From JBFJVZ01 sp041623895 (GTDB taxonomy: Bacteria; Planctomycetota; Planctomycetia; Pirellulales; Pirellulaceae), in NCBI GenBank assembly GCA_041623895.1, contig JBFJVZ010000151.1, positions 1 through 15,613 on the forward strand: a stretch of DNA of 15,613 nt, in the 5' to 3' direction. Made by a program: the position numbers and the translations under genes. Under the pieces are notes generated by a model, which saw only the letters and a program-made list of their open reading frames with translations, was not told the DNA's origin and made no database searches. Below, one piece after another: positions 1-6,436 of the stretch (its first letter is position 1; every line of letters starts with the position of its first letter).

Positions 1-182
1 CGACTGTCTTTGATCAGCAAGCACACCGGCAGGGTGTTGACCAGGGCCTCGTAGGTCGAACGCGTGCTGGTCAGTTCCAGGTCTCGGGCAACGCTTGGCA
101 CCTGCGAATCGGTATCCGTCGACGGTTGGACTCGACCGCCGGGTTGATCGGATTCGTCATGGGATTGATGCTTGATGGACAT
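1..182 (-). CDS. PAS-domain signalling protein, N-terminus only (probable sensor kinase)
   Basis: Reading leftward from an ATG at 180-182, an open frame runs off the left edge of the window, giving about 60 residues. The first 40 residues are polar and low in complexity (rich in Ser, Asp, Gln). The last visible stretch, YEALVNTLPVCLLIKDS, is the typical opening of a PAS domain, where a helix ending in LP is followed by a strand and a Lys-Asp pair. PAS domains bind small ligands or cofactors and usually feed a histidine kinase or other output domain. The gene lies 88 bases downstream of a receiver/ATPase response regulator on the same strand, so a two-component sensor kinase is the likely identity. 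The catalytic part is outside the window, so the output is inferred, not seen. No strong ribosome binding site precedes the ATG. Confidence 0.72.
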   Translation of the reverse strand, partial: MSIKHQSHDESDQPGGRVQPSTDTDSQVPSVARDLELTSTRSTYEALVNTLPVCLLIKDS

Positions 183-270
183 CCCATCGTCTCTGTGATG
201 CAGAACGGAATCGATTCAAGAGCGCGCACCCATTGCGGAATTAGCATCCTGGGCGCCCCTTGTGCAGATG

Positions 271-1176
271 CTAGCCAGCGTTCTTCCTTCGCTTGACCAG
301 CGTCACTTCGTTACCACGATCATTAAAGTGTAATTCATCCACAAAGCTGCTCATCATCACCAAGCCGCGTCCGCCCTCGGATTCAAGCGCACTTGGCTTT
401 TCGGCGACGGGCACATTGGACGTGTCAAACCCGTTGCCTTGATCGGTAACCGTGACTCGAACTTCTGATTCGCTTGCCGTGACTTCAACGTGAACCGTTC
501 GATCCCGATAGGGTGCTGTCGCCAATCGTTCTTGGATTTCTTCCGATGTGGCGTCGTCGTAAACGATGGCTTGATCTGACGGCGTCTGTTCCCGGCTGAG
601 TTCAAGATTTCCACGATACATGGCGTTCAGCAGTGCGTGCTCGACAGCAACCCCCAGACGCACAAGTTGCACGCCTCCCAGTGTGCCCATCCCGGAAACG
701 ACCTGAATCAACAACCCGACCAGCGGATTGATCAGTTCACCGTCGTTGGGAAGATCAAAAACGAAGACATTTTTCTTCAAGGTCGCAATCAGCTTCGCGT
801 AACTTGCATCCGAACGGACAACGCCCAGCACATTCGTGATCGCATCGGCAAGCAACGTTTTCAAATGCGTCTTGGGCACGTAACTCGCCGCACCTTTGCG
901 TAGAGCTTCCGCTGCCAGGCTTTCCGAGCCACGATTGGTGATCAAGATGGCTGGAATATGTTCAAACTCCAGTTGCATGGTCTCGACCAACTCCAGCCCG
1001 TTGACTTCGGGCATCTCCAGGTCGGTGATCACGACATCAAAAGGGCCTTCGGCGAGCGTGTCCAAGGCGATACGACCGTTTTCAGCCAATTCGACTTCAT
1101 GTGATGCGTCTTCCAACAGCATCTTGATTTCAAACGCCTGGGTCCGGCTGTCCTCGGCGAGCAATACTCTTGCCAT
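271..1176 (-). CDS. Response regulator with receiver and anti-sigma-type (HATPase_c_2) ATPase domains
   Basis: This 301-residue protein has two domains. Residues 1-120 form a CheY-like receiver: acidic Asp9, phospho-acceptor Asp52 (VVITDLEMPEVNG), Thr80 and Lys102 are all present, so it should be phosphorylatable. Residues about 170-296 are a GHKL ATPase fold of the RsbW/SpoIIAB serine-kinase type. The N-box is EHALLNAMYRGN with Asn184, and the ATP-binding glycine motifs are DQGNGF (245-250) and EGGRGLVMM (267-275). No histidine-kinase phospho-acceptor domain is visible. By family knowledge such ATPase domains bind or phosphorylate anti-sigma antagonists (partner switching), so phosphorylation of the receiver may gate a sigma-factor or similar switch; that role is inference. 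An AAGG lies 10 bases before the ATG. The PAS protein just downstream on the same strand is its probable partner. Confidence 0.88.
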   Translation of the reverse strand: MARVLLAEDSRTQAFEIKMLLEDASHEVELAENGRIALDTLAEGPFDVVITDLEMPEVNGLELVETMQLEFEHIPAILITNRGSESLAAEALRKGAASYVPKTHLKTLLADAITNVLGVVRSDASYAKLIATLKKNVFVFDLPNDGELINPLVGLLIQVVSGMGTLGGVQLVRLGVAVEHALLNAMYRGNLELSREQTPSDQAIVYDDATSEEIQERLATAPYRDRTVHVEVTASESEVRVTVTDQGNGFDTSNVPVAEKPSALESEGGRGLVMMSSFVDELHFNDRGNEVTLVKRRKNAG

Positions 1177-1273
1177 GTAGTTGTTGCCTTGAAGTGAAAA
1201 TCCACGTGATCAAAAAGGTTAGCGACATTTAGTCTAACGACTGTCCAGGGGGGAAGATGCCCGCCAGCGAGCC

Positions 1274-2341
1274 TCAGCCGGGAACAAAATCATCTTCTGC
1301 CCCAAGATTCTGGGCAAATTGCGTTAACAAGTCGGCCGCATGGTCGATATCGGCCAGGGAGATCGCCTCGACGGCTGAATGCATGTAACGATTGGGGACC
1401 CCCACCAGCCCTGTCGCCACACCACCACCGTGAATCTGCAAGACATTGGCCTCGTTGGGAGTCGCGCGTCCGACCGCCGCTAGCTGGTAATCGATGGAAT
1501 GGTCCTCAGCAATTTCGATCAGGCGACTGGCGACCTTGGGATTGATATTGGGGCCGCGAAAGATCACCGGTCCGCCTCCAAGTCGAATGTCTCCCTGCTT
1601 CGTCTTGTCAACGGTGGGACAATCGGTGGCGTGAGTCACGTCGACCGCGATGGCAACGGCCGGATCGATGCTGCCGGCAGCCGTCTTCGCGCCCCTCAAC
1701 CCGATTTCTTCCTGCACCGTAGAGACGCAATGCAGGTGACAGCGAAGCGGTTTACTGTTGATCGCAACTCGTCGTAGCGACTCCATCACGGTCCACATTC
1801 CCGATTTGTTGTCCATGGCTGGACCACAAACGATATCTCCCATCAAGTCGCGAATCCGCAAATCCAGCGTGATCGGATCACCAACGCGAACCACGGCCGC
1901 TGCTTCCGCTTGGTTCTTCGCTCCAATGTCCAGCCACAACTGATCTAACTGCACAACCTGATTGCGTTCCTTTGTGTTCAGCAAATGGATTGGTTTCCGG
2001 CTGATTGCGCATGCAACAGGCCCGGTCGACGTCCAGATCGTCATTGCCTGTCCGATTAGCTGTTGAGAATCCCAGCCACCAATCGTCTGGGCATACACGA
2101 ACCCGTTCTCGTCGATGTAGGAAACAATCATCCCAATCTGGTCGCAGTGCCCGGCATACATCAGCCGGGGACCGCTGGAGTCGCCGATGGAAGCTATCAA
2201 ATTTCCGTGCACATCCGTCCGCAACTCTTGTGCATGTGGCGAAATGAAATTGCGAATCAGTGCTTGAATTGGCTCTTCGTATCCGGACGGACTAGGGGTC
2301 TGGATCGCCGATCGAAAGAAGCTGAGGGCATGGTCATCCAT
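1274..2341 (-). CDS. M42 family metallo-aminopeptidase (FrvX/PepA-glutamyl aminopeptidase-like)
   Basis: The 355-residue length is usual for peptidase family M42, cytoplasmic di-metal aminopeptidases that assemble as large tetrahedral shells and trim peptides. The expected metal and catalytic residues are in order: His65 and Asp67 (YAGHCDQIG), the bridging Asp177 (AMDNKSG), catalytic and ligand Glu211-Glu212 (TVQEEIGLRGA), Asp234 (VDVTHATD) and His321 (YMHS). The region between about residues 75 and 165 would be the inserted dimerisation domain of this family. No signal peptide is seen. The gene ends 97 bases before the receiver/ATPase gene on the same strand, so co-transcription is possible but not obvious. 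Substrate specificity cannot be read from the sequence; some relatives were annotated as endoglucanases, which the metal-site motifs argue against. Confidence 0.9.
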   Translation of the reverse strand: MDDHALSFFRSAIQTPSPSGYEEPIQALIRNFISPHAQELRTDVHGNLIASIGDSSGPRLMYAGHCDQIGMIVSYIDENGFVYAQTIGGWDSQQLIGQAMTIWTSTGPVACAISRKPIHLLNTKERNQVVQLDQLWLDIGAKNQAEAAAVVRVGDPITLDLRIRDLMGDIVCGPAMDNKSGMWTVMESLRRVAINSKPLRCHLHCVSTVQEEIGLRGAKTAAGSIDPAVAIAVDVTHATDCPTVDKTKQGDIRLGGGPVIFRGPNINPKVASRLIEIAEDHSIDYQLAAVGRATPNEANVLQIHGGGVATGLVGVPNRYMHSAVEAISLADIDHAADLLTQFAQNLGAEDDFVPG

Positions 2342-2785
2342 GGCGATGGGGCGATTCCGCCGGTAAGGGAAAGTGTGGAAATGACGACAGTTTTGCGAAA
2401 TGTAGCGGCTGTCGGCGTAATCGTCTAACTCCTCACAGGTGTGCGGACGGGCGCAAATCAGTGGTTACCACCGACTGTAACGAAAAAAAGTTTTTCGCCC
2501 TGCGGAAAGCCAGGCGATGGCACTTCTGATCGCCCCGATGCGTCAAATCATCAAGAAACTCGGGGATTCCCGCGAATCCCCGCTCCGTCGAGGGGGGCCG
2601 AATAAGCGGCTGAGCGCACACGAAACCGTTGATACTGCCTTTTCCCATTCAATCGCGCTAAAGAGTTAGCACGGTTTTTCTCGACACTTAATCTCGGACA
2701 TCAGATTTTTGATTGGGTTGGTCCCAAACGGTGAAACTTGATCCTCAAGCTTTCCACCACGACGGACCGGCCAGTGGCAATCGAA
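2342..2785. other. Long intergenic spacer with several small palindromes
   Basis: About 440 bases separate the M42 gene (leftward) from the rightward genes, so it probably holds the M42 promoter. I see no convincing gene. Visible structure: an 11-base palindrome GTGGTTACCAC at 2461-2471; an A/T hairpin with 7-bp stem CGAAAAA/TTTTTCG at 2481-2497; and a perfect 8-bp hairpin GGGGATTC/GAATCCCC with a CCGC loop at 2562-2581. None is followed by a clear T-run, so I do not call a terminator. A short rightward frame starting with GTG at 2731 also begins here (see the hypothetical gene entry). Confidence 0.6.
2562..2581. repeat. Perfect 8-bp inverted repeat (hairpin) with 4-base loop
   Basis: The arms GGGGATTC and GAATCCCC are exact reverse complements around the loop CCGC. 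It sits in the spacer upstream of the M42 gene. There is no T-run on either side, so a protein-binding site or a transcript hairpin is as likely as a terminator. Function is unknown. Confidence 0.5.
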
Positions 2786-3133
2786 ATGGCGATGCCCACC
2801 CAGGGGGGATTCTGGGATACGCACCGCACCGGAGGAGTCCGCGAAAGCGACTCAACTGGTTCGGCGAGTTGTTTCGGCGGTCATAGCCGAACGTTCCTGG
2901 CTAACGATTCGTTTGACGGACGACACCCACCGTCTGACGAAGCGTTGCTGCGGGAACGTTGGGCGTTGATCGCCGATCTCGCAGCATCTGCCCCGAGCGA
3001 TCGAACACGAAGTTTGATCGTCGACCGTTTTGAAAACCAAAACCACGAGAATCCCGTTTCGGAAAGTGTCGCAAGACGCGAGCCGGCTGGCCAGACCCAG
3101 CGTTTAGCACGAAGCATTTATCCGCGTTTGTGA
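2786..3133 (+). CDS. Hypothetical protein, doubtful
   Basis: An open frame from ATG 2786 gives 115 residues; the frame is open back to a TTG at 2738. The second half (from about 2935) has codon choice and composition like a real protein, with a Leu/Ala/Arg/Glu-rich, probably helical segment (DEALLRERWALIADLAAS) followed by a basic tail. The first half is low-complexity (Gly, Ser, Thr) and looks less convincing. A competing frame, GTG 2731 to TAG 2886, encodes a 51-residue basic peptide in the same place, so the true start or frame is uncertain. There is no good ribosome binding site at either start. A 7-bp hairpin lies about 20 bases past the stop. I recognise no domain. It lies on the same strand as the regulator starting at 3273, 139 bases away. 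Confidence 0.37.
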   Translation: MAMPTQGGFWDTHRTGGVRESDSTGSASCFGGHSRTFLANDSFDGRHPPSDEALLRERWALIADLAASAPSDRTRSLIVDRFENQNHENPVSESVARREPAGQTQRLARSIYPRL

Positions 3134-3152
3134 CCCACCACAAGCTCGGGAG

Positions 3153-3174
3153 ACAACCGATCAGGACCGGTTGT
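3153..3174 (+). repeat. 7-bp inverted repeat downstream of the hypothetical gene
   Basis: The arms ACAACCG (3153-3159) and CGGTTGT (3168-3174) are exact reverse complements with an 8-base loop. It begins 20 bases after the stop at 3133, a position that suits a weak terminator, but no T-run follows. It could also belong to the promoter region of the regulator at 3273. Confidence 0.4.
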
Positions 3175-3206
3175 GATGTTTCAGCGACAACGAAAGACGG
3201 CCGTGA

Positions 3207-3235
3207 GAGTAATGGTTACCGACGCACCATTACTC
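3207..3235. promoter_or_regulatory. 10-bp perfect inverted repeat, candidate operator of the HTH/receiver gene
   Basis: The arms GAGTAATGGT (3207-3216) and ACCATTACTC (3226-3235) are exact reverse complements separated by 9 bases. The centre-to-centre spacing of about 19 bases, roughly two helical turns, suits binding by a dimeric helix-turn-helix protein. It ends 37 bases before the ATG of the HTH/receiver gene, so autoregulation is a natural hypothesis. Alternatively it forms a hairpin in the 5' untranslated RNA. The arm-level symmetry is seen; the function is inferred. Confidence 0.55.
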
Positions 3236-3272
3236 GAAGGGAAGAACAACGAGGCGTTATGGAGAGCCTGAT

Positions 3273-3845
3273 ATGAAGGTCTTTACGACTGGACAGGTCG
3301 CCAAGATTTGTAAAGTTGCACCCCGAACCGTTTCCAAATGGTTCGATTCGGGGCGATTGAAAGGCTACCGAATCCCTGGATCTCAGGATCGTCGTATCCC
3401 GCGCGAATACCTGATTAAGTTCTTGAAGGAGCACGGTATGCCCCTGGGAGATCTGGAAGACGAAGCGATGGCAAAGTGCCTGATCGTCGCCCAGGACCAG
3501 GTTTTGATTGAAAACTTGAAGCGTGAATTGCCACCCGAAAAGTCGTTCAAGGTAGCTGTTGCTGCTAGCGGCTTTGAAGCTGGCATTCAAGCGGAAAGCT
3601 TCAATCCGGATTGTATCATCGTCGATTTCTCGATCGGTAAGATCGAGGCTGTTCAGATCTGTCAAAATCTGCGCAAAAATATCGACTTCACCGATATCAT
3701 CCTGATCGCATTGCTGCCCGACGACGGACAGCCAATGAGTTTCGATCGTAGCAGCATCAACGAAACGTTCAAAAAACCGTTCGACGCCCACCTGTTGGCT
3801 GAACGACTGCGAACACTCGTCGGTGCAAAGAAGGAATTGGTCTGA
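3273..3845 (+). CDS. HTH (excisionase/MerR-like) DNA-binding protein fused to a degenerate receiver domain
   Basis: This 190-residue protein opens with a winged-helix module of the excisionase/HTH_17 type (residues 1-52): FTTGQVAKICKVAPRTVSKW is the helix-turn-helix and GRLKGYRIPGSQDRRIPRE the wing with strand and basic residues. Residues about 66-186 resemble a response-regulator receiver. An acceptor-like Asp118 (IIVDFSIG) and the conserved Lys (ETFKKPFD, 167-168) are kept. The usual acidic pair after the first strand is reduced to QD (74-75), and the Ser/Thr switch position appears to be replaced within IALLPDD. Phosphorylation is therefore uncertain and the domain may work as a ligand or partner module. 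GGAGAG shortly before ATG 3273 is a good ribosome binding site. An inverted repeat lies upstream and a strong terminator downstream, so it looks monocistronic. The regulated genes are unknown. Confidence 0.85.
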   Translation: MKVFTTGQVAKICKVAPRTVSKWFDSGRLKGYRIPGSQDRRIPREYLIKFLKEHGMPLGDLEDEAMAKCLIVAQDQVLIENLKRELPPEKSFKVAVAASGFEAGIQAESFNPDCIIVDFSIGKIEAVQICQNLRKNIDFTDIILIALLPDDGQPMSFDRSSINETFKKPFDAHLLAERLRTLVGAKKELV

Positions 3846-3907
3846 ACGGAATCAGCTAGCAACCGCTAGCGACTCTCCATGACGACCCGACAGCCTTGTC
3901 GAGAAAG

Positions 3908-3943
3908 CGACGCACATCCCCGCAGATGTGCGTCGTTTTTTTT
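3908..3943 (+). terminator. Rho-independent terminator of the HTH/receiver gene
   Basis: An 11-bp perfect stem (arms 3908-3918 and 3925-3935, right arm GATGTGCGTCG) closes a 6-base loop and is followed by eight T residues (3936-3943). A-rich bases before the left arm can pair with the T-run. It lies 62 bases after the stop codon at 3845. This is the clearest terminator in the window and acts on rightward transcripts. Confidence 0.9.
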
Positions 3944-3965
3944 GCGCACGGTTCTGATACTTCTT

Positions 3966-4046
3966 CGCCTGCGGCATCGCGTTGAACGGGAATCCACTGG
4001 AGGCTCGATCCGCATGTACCTCGTCTCCGGCATCGCGTAAAACCGC
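3966..4046 (-). repeat. Two degenerate copies of the CGGCATCGCGTT-type dispersed repeat
   Basis: The stretches 3966-3990 and 4023-4046 share CGGCATCGCGT exactly. They match the reverse complement of the repeat units around the transposase relic at 6468-6557 (there TCGCCTGCGGCGTCGCGTT). The left copy also retains GCGCACGGTTCT-like sequence at 3945-3956, recalling the flank of the other units. They lie between the terminator and moaC. These look like old, diverged members of the same repeat family about 2-2.5 kb from the intact copies. Confidence 0.6.
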
Positions 4047-4089
4047 TAAACTGATCCGACACGATCCGCAAGCTCCCCCGGCTCCCGCC

Positions 4090-4581
4090 ATGTCCTCCCA
4101 CTTCGATTCCGACGGTAACGCCCAGATGGTCGATGTTTCGGCGAAGTCGCCGACGGTCCGCCTGGCCGTTGCCAGCGCCACGCTGACGATGAAGCCGTCC
4201 ACCGCAGAAATGATTCAGCAGGGAACAGCCAGCAAAGGTGATGTGTTGGGTGTTTCGCGGTTAGCTGCCATCGGGGCGACCAAGCTGACGCCGCAGCTGA
4301 TTCCGCTGTGCCACGGAATTCCGATCGAGGCCGTGTCGGTTGATTTCCATTGGCCAACTGCCCCGGAGCCGGACACCGCACGGTTGCGATGTGAGGTCCG
4401 AGTCAGGACAACCGCCAAGACGGGAGTCGAGATGGAGGCGATGACTGCTGCCAGCGTGGCGGCGTTGACGGTCTATGACATGGTCAAATCGGTCGATCGG
4501 GCGTTGGCGATCGGCCCGATTGTGCTGCTGGAAAAATCTGGCGGAAAATCGGGGCATTTTCGCCGTGATTTGGCTCAATGA
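4090..4581 (+). CDS. moaC: Cyclic pyranopterin monophosphate synthase MoaC
   Basis: MoaC, with MoaA, converts GTP to cyclic pyranopterin monophosphate, the first step of molybdenum cofactor synthesis in the cytoplasm. The 163-residue length from ATG 4090 is typical. Family signatures are clear: MVDVSAKSPTVRLAVA near the N-terminus, PLCHGIPI (72-79), KTGVEMEAMTAASVAALTVYDM (110-131) and KSVDRA (133-138), including the catalytic Asp130 and Lys133 that correspond to Asp128 and Lys131 of the E. coli enzyme. The frame is open upstream to a TTG at 3982, but the added residues would be encoded by repeat-like DNA and do not match the family, so ATG 4090 is preferred. No ribosome binding site is obvious. 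No other moa or moe gene is in the window; the next gene downstream is unrelated. Confidence 0.95.
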   Translation: MSSHFDSDGNAQMVDVSAKSPTVRLAVASATLTMKPSTAEMIQQGTASKGDVLGVSRLAAIGATKLTPQLIPLCHGIPIEAVSVDFHWPTAPEPDTARLRCEVRVRTTAKTGVEMEAMTAASVAALTVYDMVKSVDRALAIGPIVLLEKSGGKSGHFRRDLAQ

Positions 4582-4594
4582 GCCCCTCCACGGT

Positions 4595-4627
4595 TGCACA
4601 GATTCGTTTTGCACGGTTATCTGTGCA
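4595..4627. repeat. 9-bp perfect inverted repeat between moaC and the polyprenyl synthase
   Basis: The arms TGCACAGAT (4595-4603) and ATCTGTGCA (4619-4627) are exact reverse complements with a 15-base spacer. It begins 13 bases after the moaC stop. There is no T-run, so an intrinsic terminator is unlikely. A dimer-binding operator for the gene at 4703, or an RNA hairpin separating the two genes, are alternatives. Confidence 0.5.
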
Positions 4628-4702
4628 CGCCGGAGAGCGGTTTAAAGTGGCCCCGCTGGACATCCCCGGTAGCCAGAGACGCTCGCTTCAAGTGATATCG
4701 AG

Positions 4703-5749
4703 ATGGATTCGACGTCGACTATTCAATCCTCAGAATCCCAAGCCGGGACGCCAATCGCTTCCGAGACCCGGAGTTATGAGGCGCTTGTCAATCACCTGTA
4801 CGGGCCGGTGATCGAACCTTTGCAGCGTGTGGAGTCGCTGCTGCGGTCGGAATTGCAAAGTCAGGTCGAATCTCTGGCTCCCTTATTGCGGCACGCCAGG
4901 CAGCTGGGCGGGAAACGACTGCGACCAGCGCTGTTGCTGCTTTCTGCCAAAACGATCGCTGGAGTGACCGATCAGCACGTCGCTTTGGCGGCGGTGATCG
5001 AGATGATCCACACGGCGACATTGATCCACGACGATGTCTTGGATGAAGCCGACACTCGCCGCCATCTGCCGACCGTCAATGCTCGTTGGAATAATCACAC
5101 CAGTATTCTGTTCGGCGACTATCTGTTCGCCCAAAGTTTCCGTCTGGCTGCGGCAAACACCACGTCGGACGTTTGTGAACTGGTCGGCGAAGCGGCGCGG
5201 ATGGTTTGCGAAGGCGAACTCCGTCAGATCCTGCAACGTGACGTGCTTAGTTTGGACGAAGAATCGTACATCGACATTGTTCAGGGAAAGACGGGCGAGT
5301 TGTGTCGCGTTGCCTGTCAGCTTGGAGCTATCTGTTCCGATGCGGATCCTGCGATCGTTGCGGCACTGCAAGAATATGGGGCCTCCTTGGGAATTGCTTT
5401 TCAGATCGCGGACGACTACTTGGATCTGTGGGGTGACGACGGCGAAGTTGGCAAGACGTTGGGCACCGATCTGCAACAAGGGAAAATGACGTTGCCGCTG
5501 ATTCGCCTGCTGAGTACGGCGGAGGGACATGAGCGTGCTGAAATCGTGACGGTGTTGACTTCGCCAGGTAACGGGCGAGTCGATCAAGTTCGCGACTGGC
5601 TGCGGGTGAGCGACGCGAGAGAATACACGGTGGCAACAGCGCAGCGCTACTCCGACCGGGCTATTGAATCTTTACAAGTATTACCCAACACCGACGCCAA
5701 AGCCTGCCTGGAAGCAATCGCAAGATTCGCCATCGCCCGCAGTTTCTAG
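4703..5749 (+). CDS. Long-chain (E)-polyprenyl diphosphate synthase
   Basis: The enzyme elongates allylic prenyl diphosphates with isopentenyl diphosphate using Mg2+. The 348-residue sequence has both Asp-rich motifs, IHDDVLDEADTRR (108-120; Asp110, Asp111, Asp114) and IADDYLDLWGD (235-245; Asp237, Asp238, Asp241), plus the substrate-binding GGKRLRP (69-75) and a KTLGTDLQQGKMTLP segment (251-265). The residues just before the first Asp motif are small (HTATLIHDD), without the bulky aromatic that stops the chain at C15-C20. A hepta- to nonaprenyl product for the menaquinone tail is therefore likely, though exact length cannot be read. An N-terminal extension of about 24 polar residues precedes the domain. 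It sits 121 bases after moaC. Confidence 0.93.
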   Translation: MDSTSTIQSSESQAGTPIASETRSYEALVNHLYGPVIEPLQRVESLLRSELQSQVESLAPLLRHARQLGGKRLRPALLLLSAKTIAGVTDQHVALAAVIEMIHTATLIHDDVLDEADTRRHLPTVNARWNNHTSILFGDYLFAQSFRLAAANTTSDVCELVGEAARMVCEGELRQILQRDVLSLDEESYIDIVQGKTGELCRVACQLGAICSDADPAIVAALQEYGASLGIAFQIADDYLDLWGDDGEVGKTLGTDLQQGKMTLPLIRLLSTAEGHERAEIVTVLTSPGNGRVDQVRDWLRVSDAREYTVATAQRYSDRAIESLQVLPNTDAKACLEAIARFAIARSF

Positions 5750-5757
5750 ATAACAAA

Positions 5758-5790
5758 GTAGCCTCCCCTGCGGGATCGCGTTAAACGGGG
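5758..5790 (+). repeat. REP-like repeat, GTAG-headed, left flank of the transposase relic
   Basis: GTAG at 5758-5761 leads directly into CCTCCCCTGCGGGATCGCG and then TTAAACGGGG. The same core recurs at 6437-6465 and, again with GTAG, at 6578-6609. It lies between the polyprenyl synthase and the RAYT relic. GTAG at the foot of a palindromic unit is the known recognition feature of REP elements processed by RAYT transposases. The second palindrome arm seen at 6468-6480 is missing here, so this is a half unit. Confidence 0.75.
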
Positions 5791-5821
5791 TTACACTCGT
5801 TGGTCAAAAAGGGGCACTTTG

Positions 5822-6434
5822 ATGATTCATGGCTATCACGTGATCTTGCCGTGTTACGGCTTTTGGCTTCCCAACGACCCCCGTGGATCCTGGTCCGACT
5901 TCATTCGCCGCTGGGATTTGTTGAGAGTCGGCCCGGCCACTGTTTCGCTTGACCAGCGCACTCTCGCACATCTCACCGCTGATGAACTGGCCGCGCGTGA
6001 TGCGGCTCGCGATGCATTGATGTATCCGCCCGTCGCCTTAACAGGTCTTCAAGCATTGTCGATCGCCAACGGCTTCAAGACACAGGTTGTCAAGTCCGGG
6101 TATACGATTTGGGCATGTGCGATCTTGCCTGAGCATACGCATCTAATACAAAGTCGAACAAGTTGCCAACTTGTTAAAAGGTGCCGCGACGCGACAACTG
6201 ATCGAGGATGACCGGCATCCATTGGCTGCTCATGCAGATGCATCAAAAAGGTTTCCAAGTGTTTGGGCCGAGCGAAGGTGGAAAGTTTACTTGGATAGCG
6301 ACGAAGCGATTGAGAACGCAATCGCCTACGTGTTGGGGAATCCAGAAAAGGAAGGCAAGAAAAGGCAGAAATGGAGCTGGGTGACACCGTACGCTGGGAT
6401 CGATCCTGGGACCGTAACCTATCCGGGTTCTTAA
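5822..6434 (+). pseudogene. REP-associated tyrosine transposase (RAYT, Y1/IS200-like), frameshifted
   Basis: Two consecutive frames together encode a RAYT-family HUH transposase, the single-strand DNA nicking enzymes linked to REP palindromes. Frame one (ATG 5822 onward) carries the planctomycete-type start GYHVILPCYGFWLPNDPRGSW and the metal-binding HTH of ILPEHTHL (His codons 6134-6136 and 6140-6142). Frame two resumes with VEQVANLLKGAATRQL (about 6153 onward) and carries RRWKVYL and AYVLGNPEKEGK with the presumed catalytic Tyr at 6327-6329, ending at TAA 6432-6434. The reading frame changes between about 6143 and 6150; a TAA at 6144-6146 blocks frame two from extending left. In relatives as I know them, several residues lie between HL and the KVEQ-like segment, so a small deletion is more likely than a single inserted base. 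The gene is flanked by its probable REP-like substrates. Confidence 0.85.
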
Positions 6435-6436
6435 CA

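Noticed and set aside
2481..2497. A/T hairpin as an intrinsic terminator
   Set aside because: The stem is only A-T pairs closed by one C-G and one G-C pair, with no separate GC stem before a T-run; too weak to call.
2433..2648. Leftward 71-residue frame in the spacer upstream of the M42 gene
   Set aside because: No ribosome binding site, no recognisable domain, and it spans two hairpins; composition looks non-coding.
4578..4811. 77-residue frame overlapping the moaC stop with ATGA
   Set aside because: The overlap looks like coupling, but the frame runs through the inverted repeat and into the polyprenyl synthase in another frame; the peptide is Arg-rich shadow sequence.
4883..5587. Leftward 234-residue frame opposite the polyprenyl synthase
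   Set aside because: Antisense shadow of a gene with both Asp-rich catalytic motifs intact; no domain of its own.
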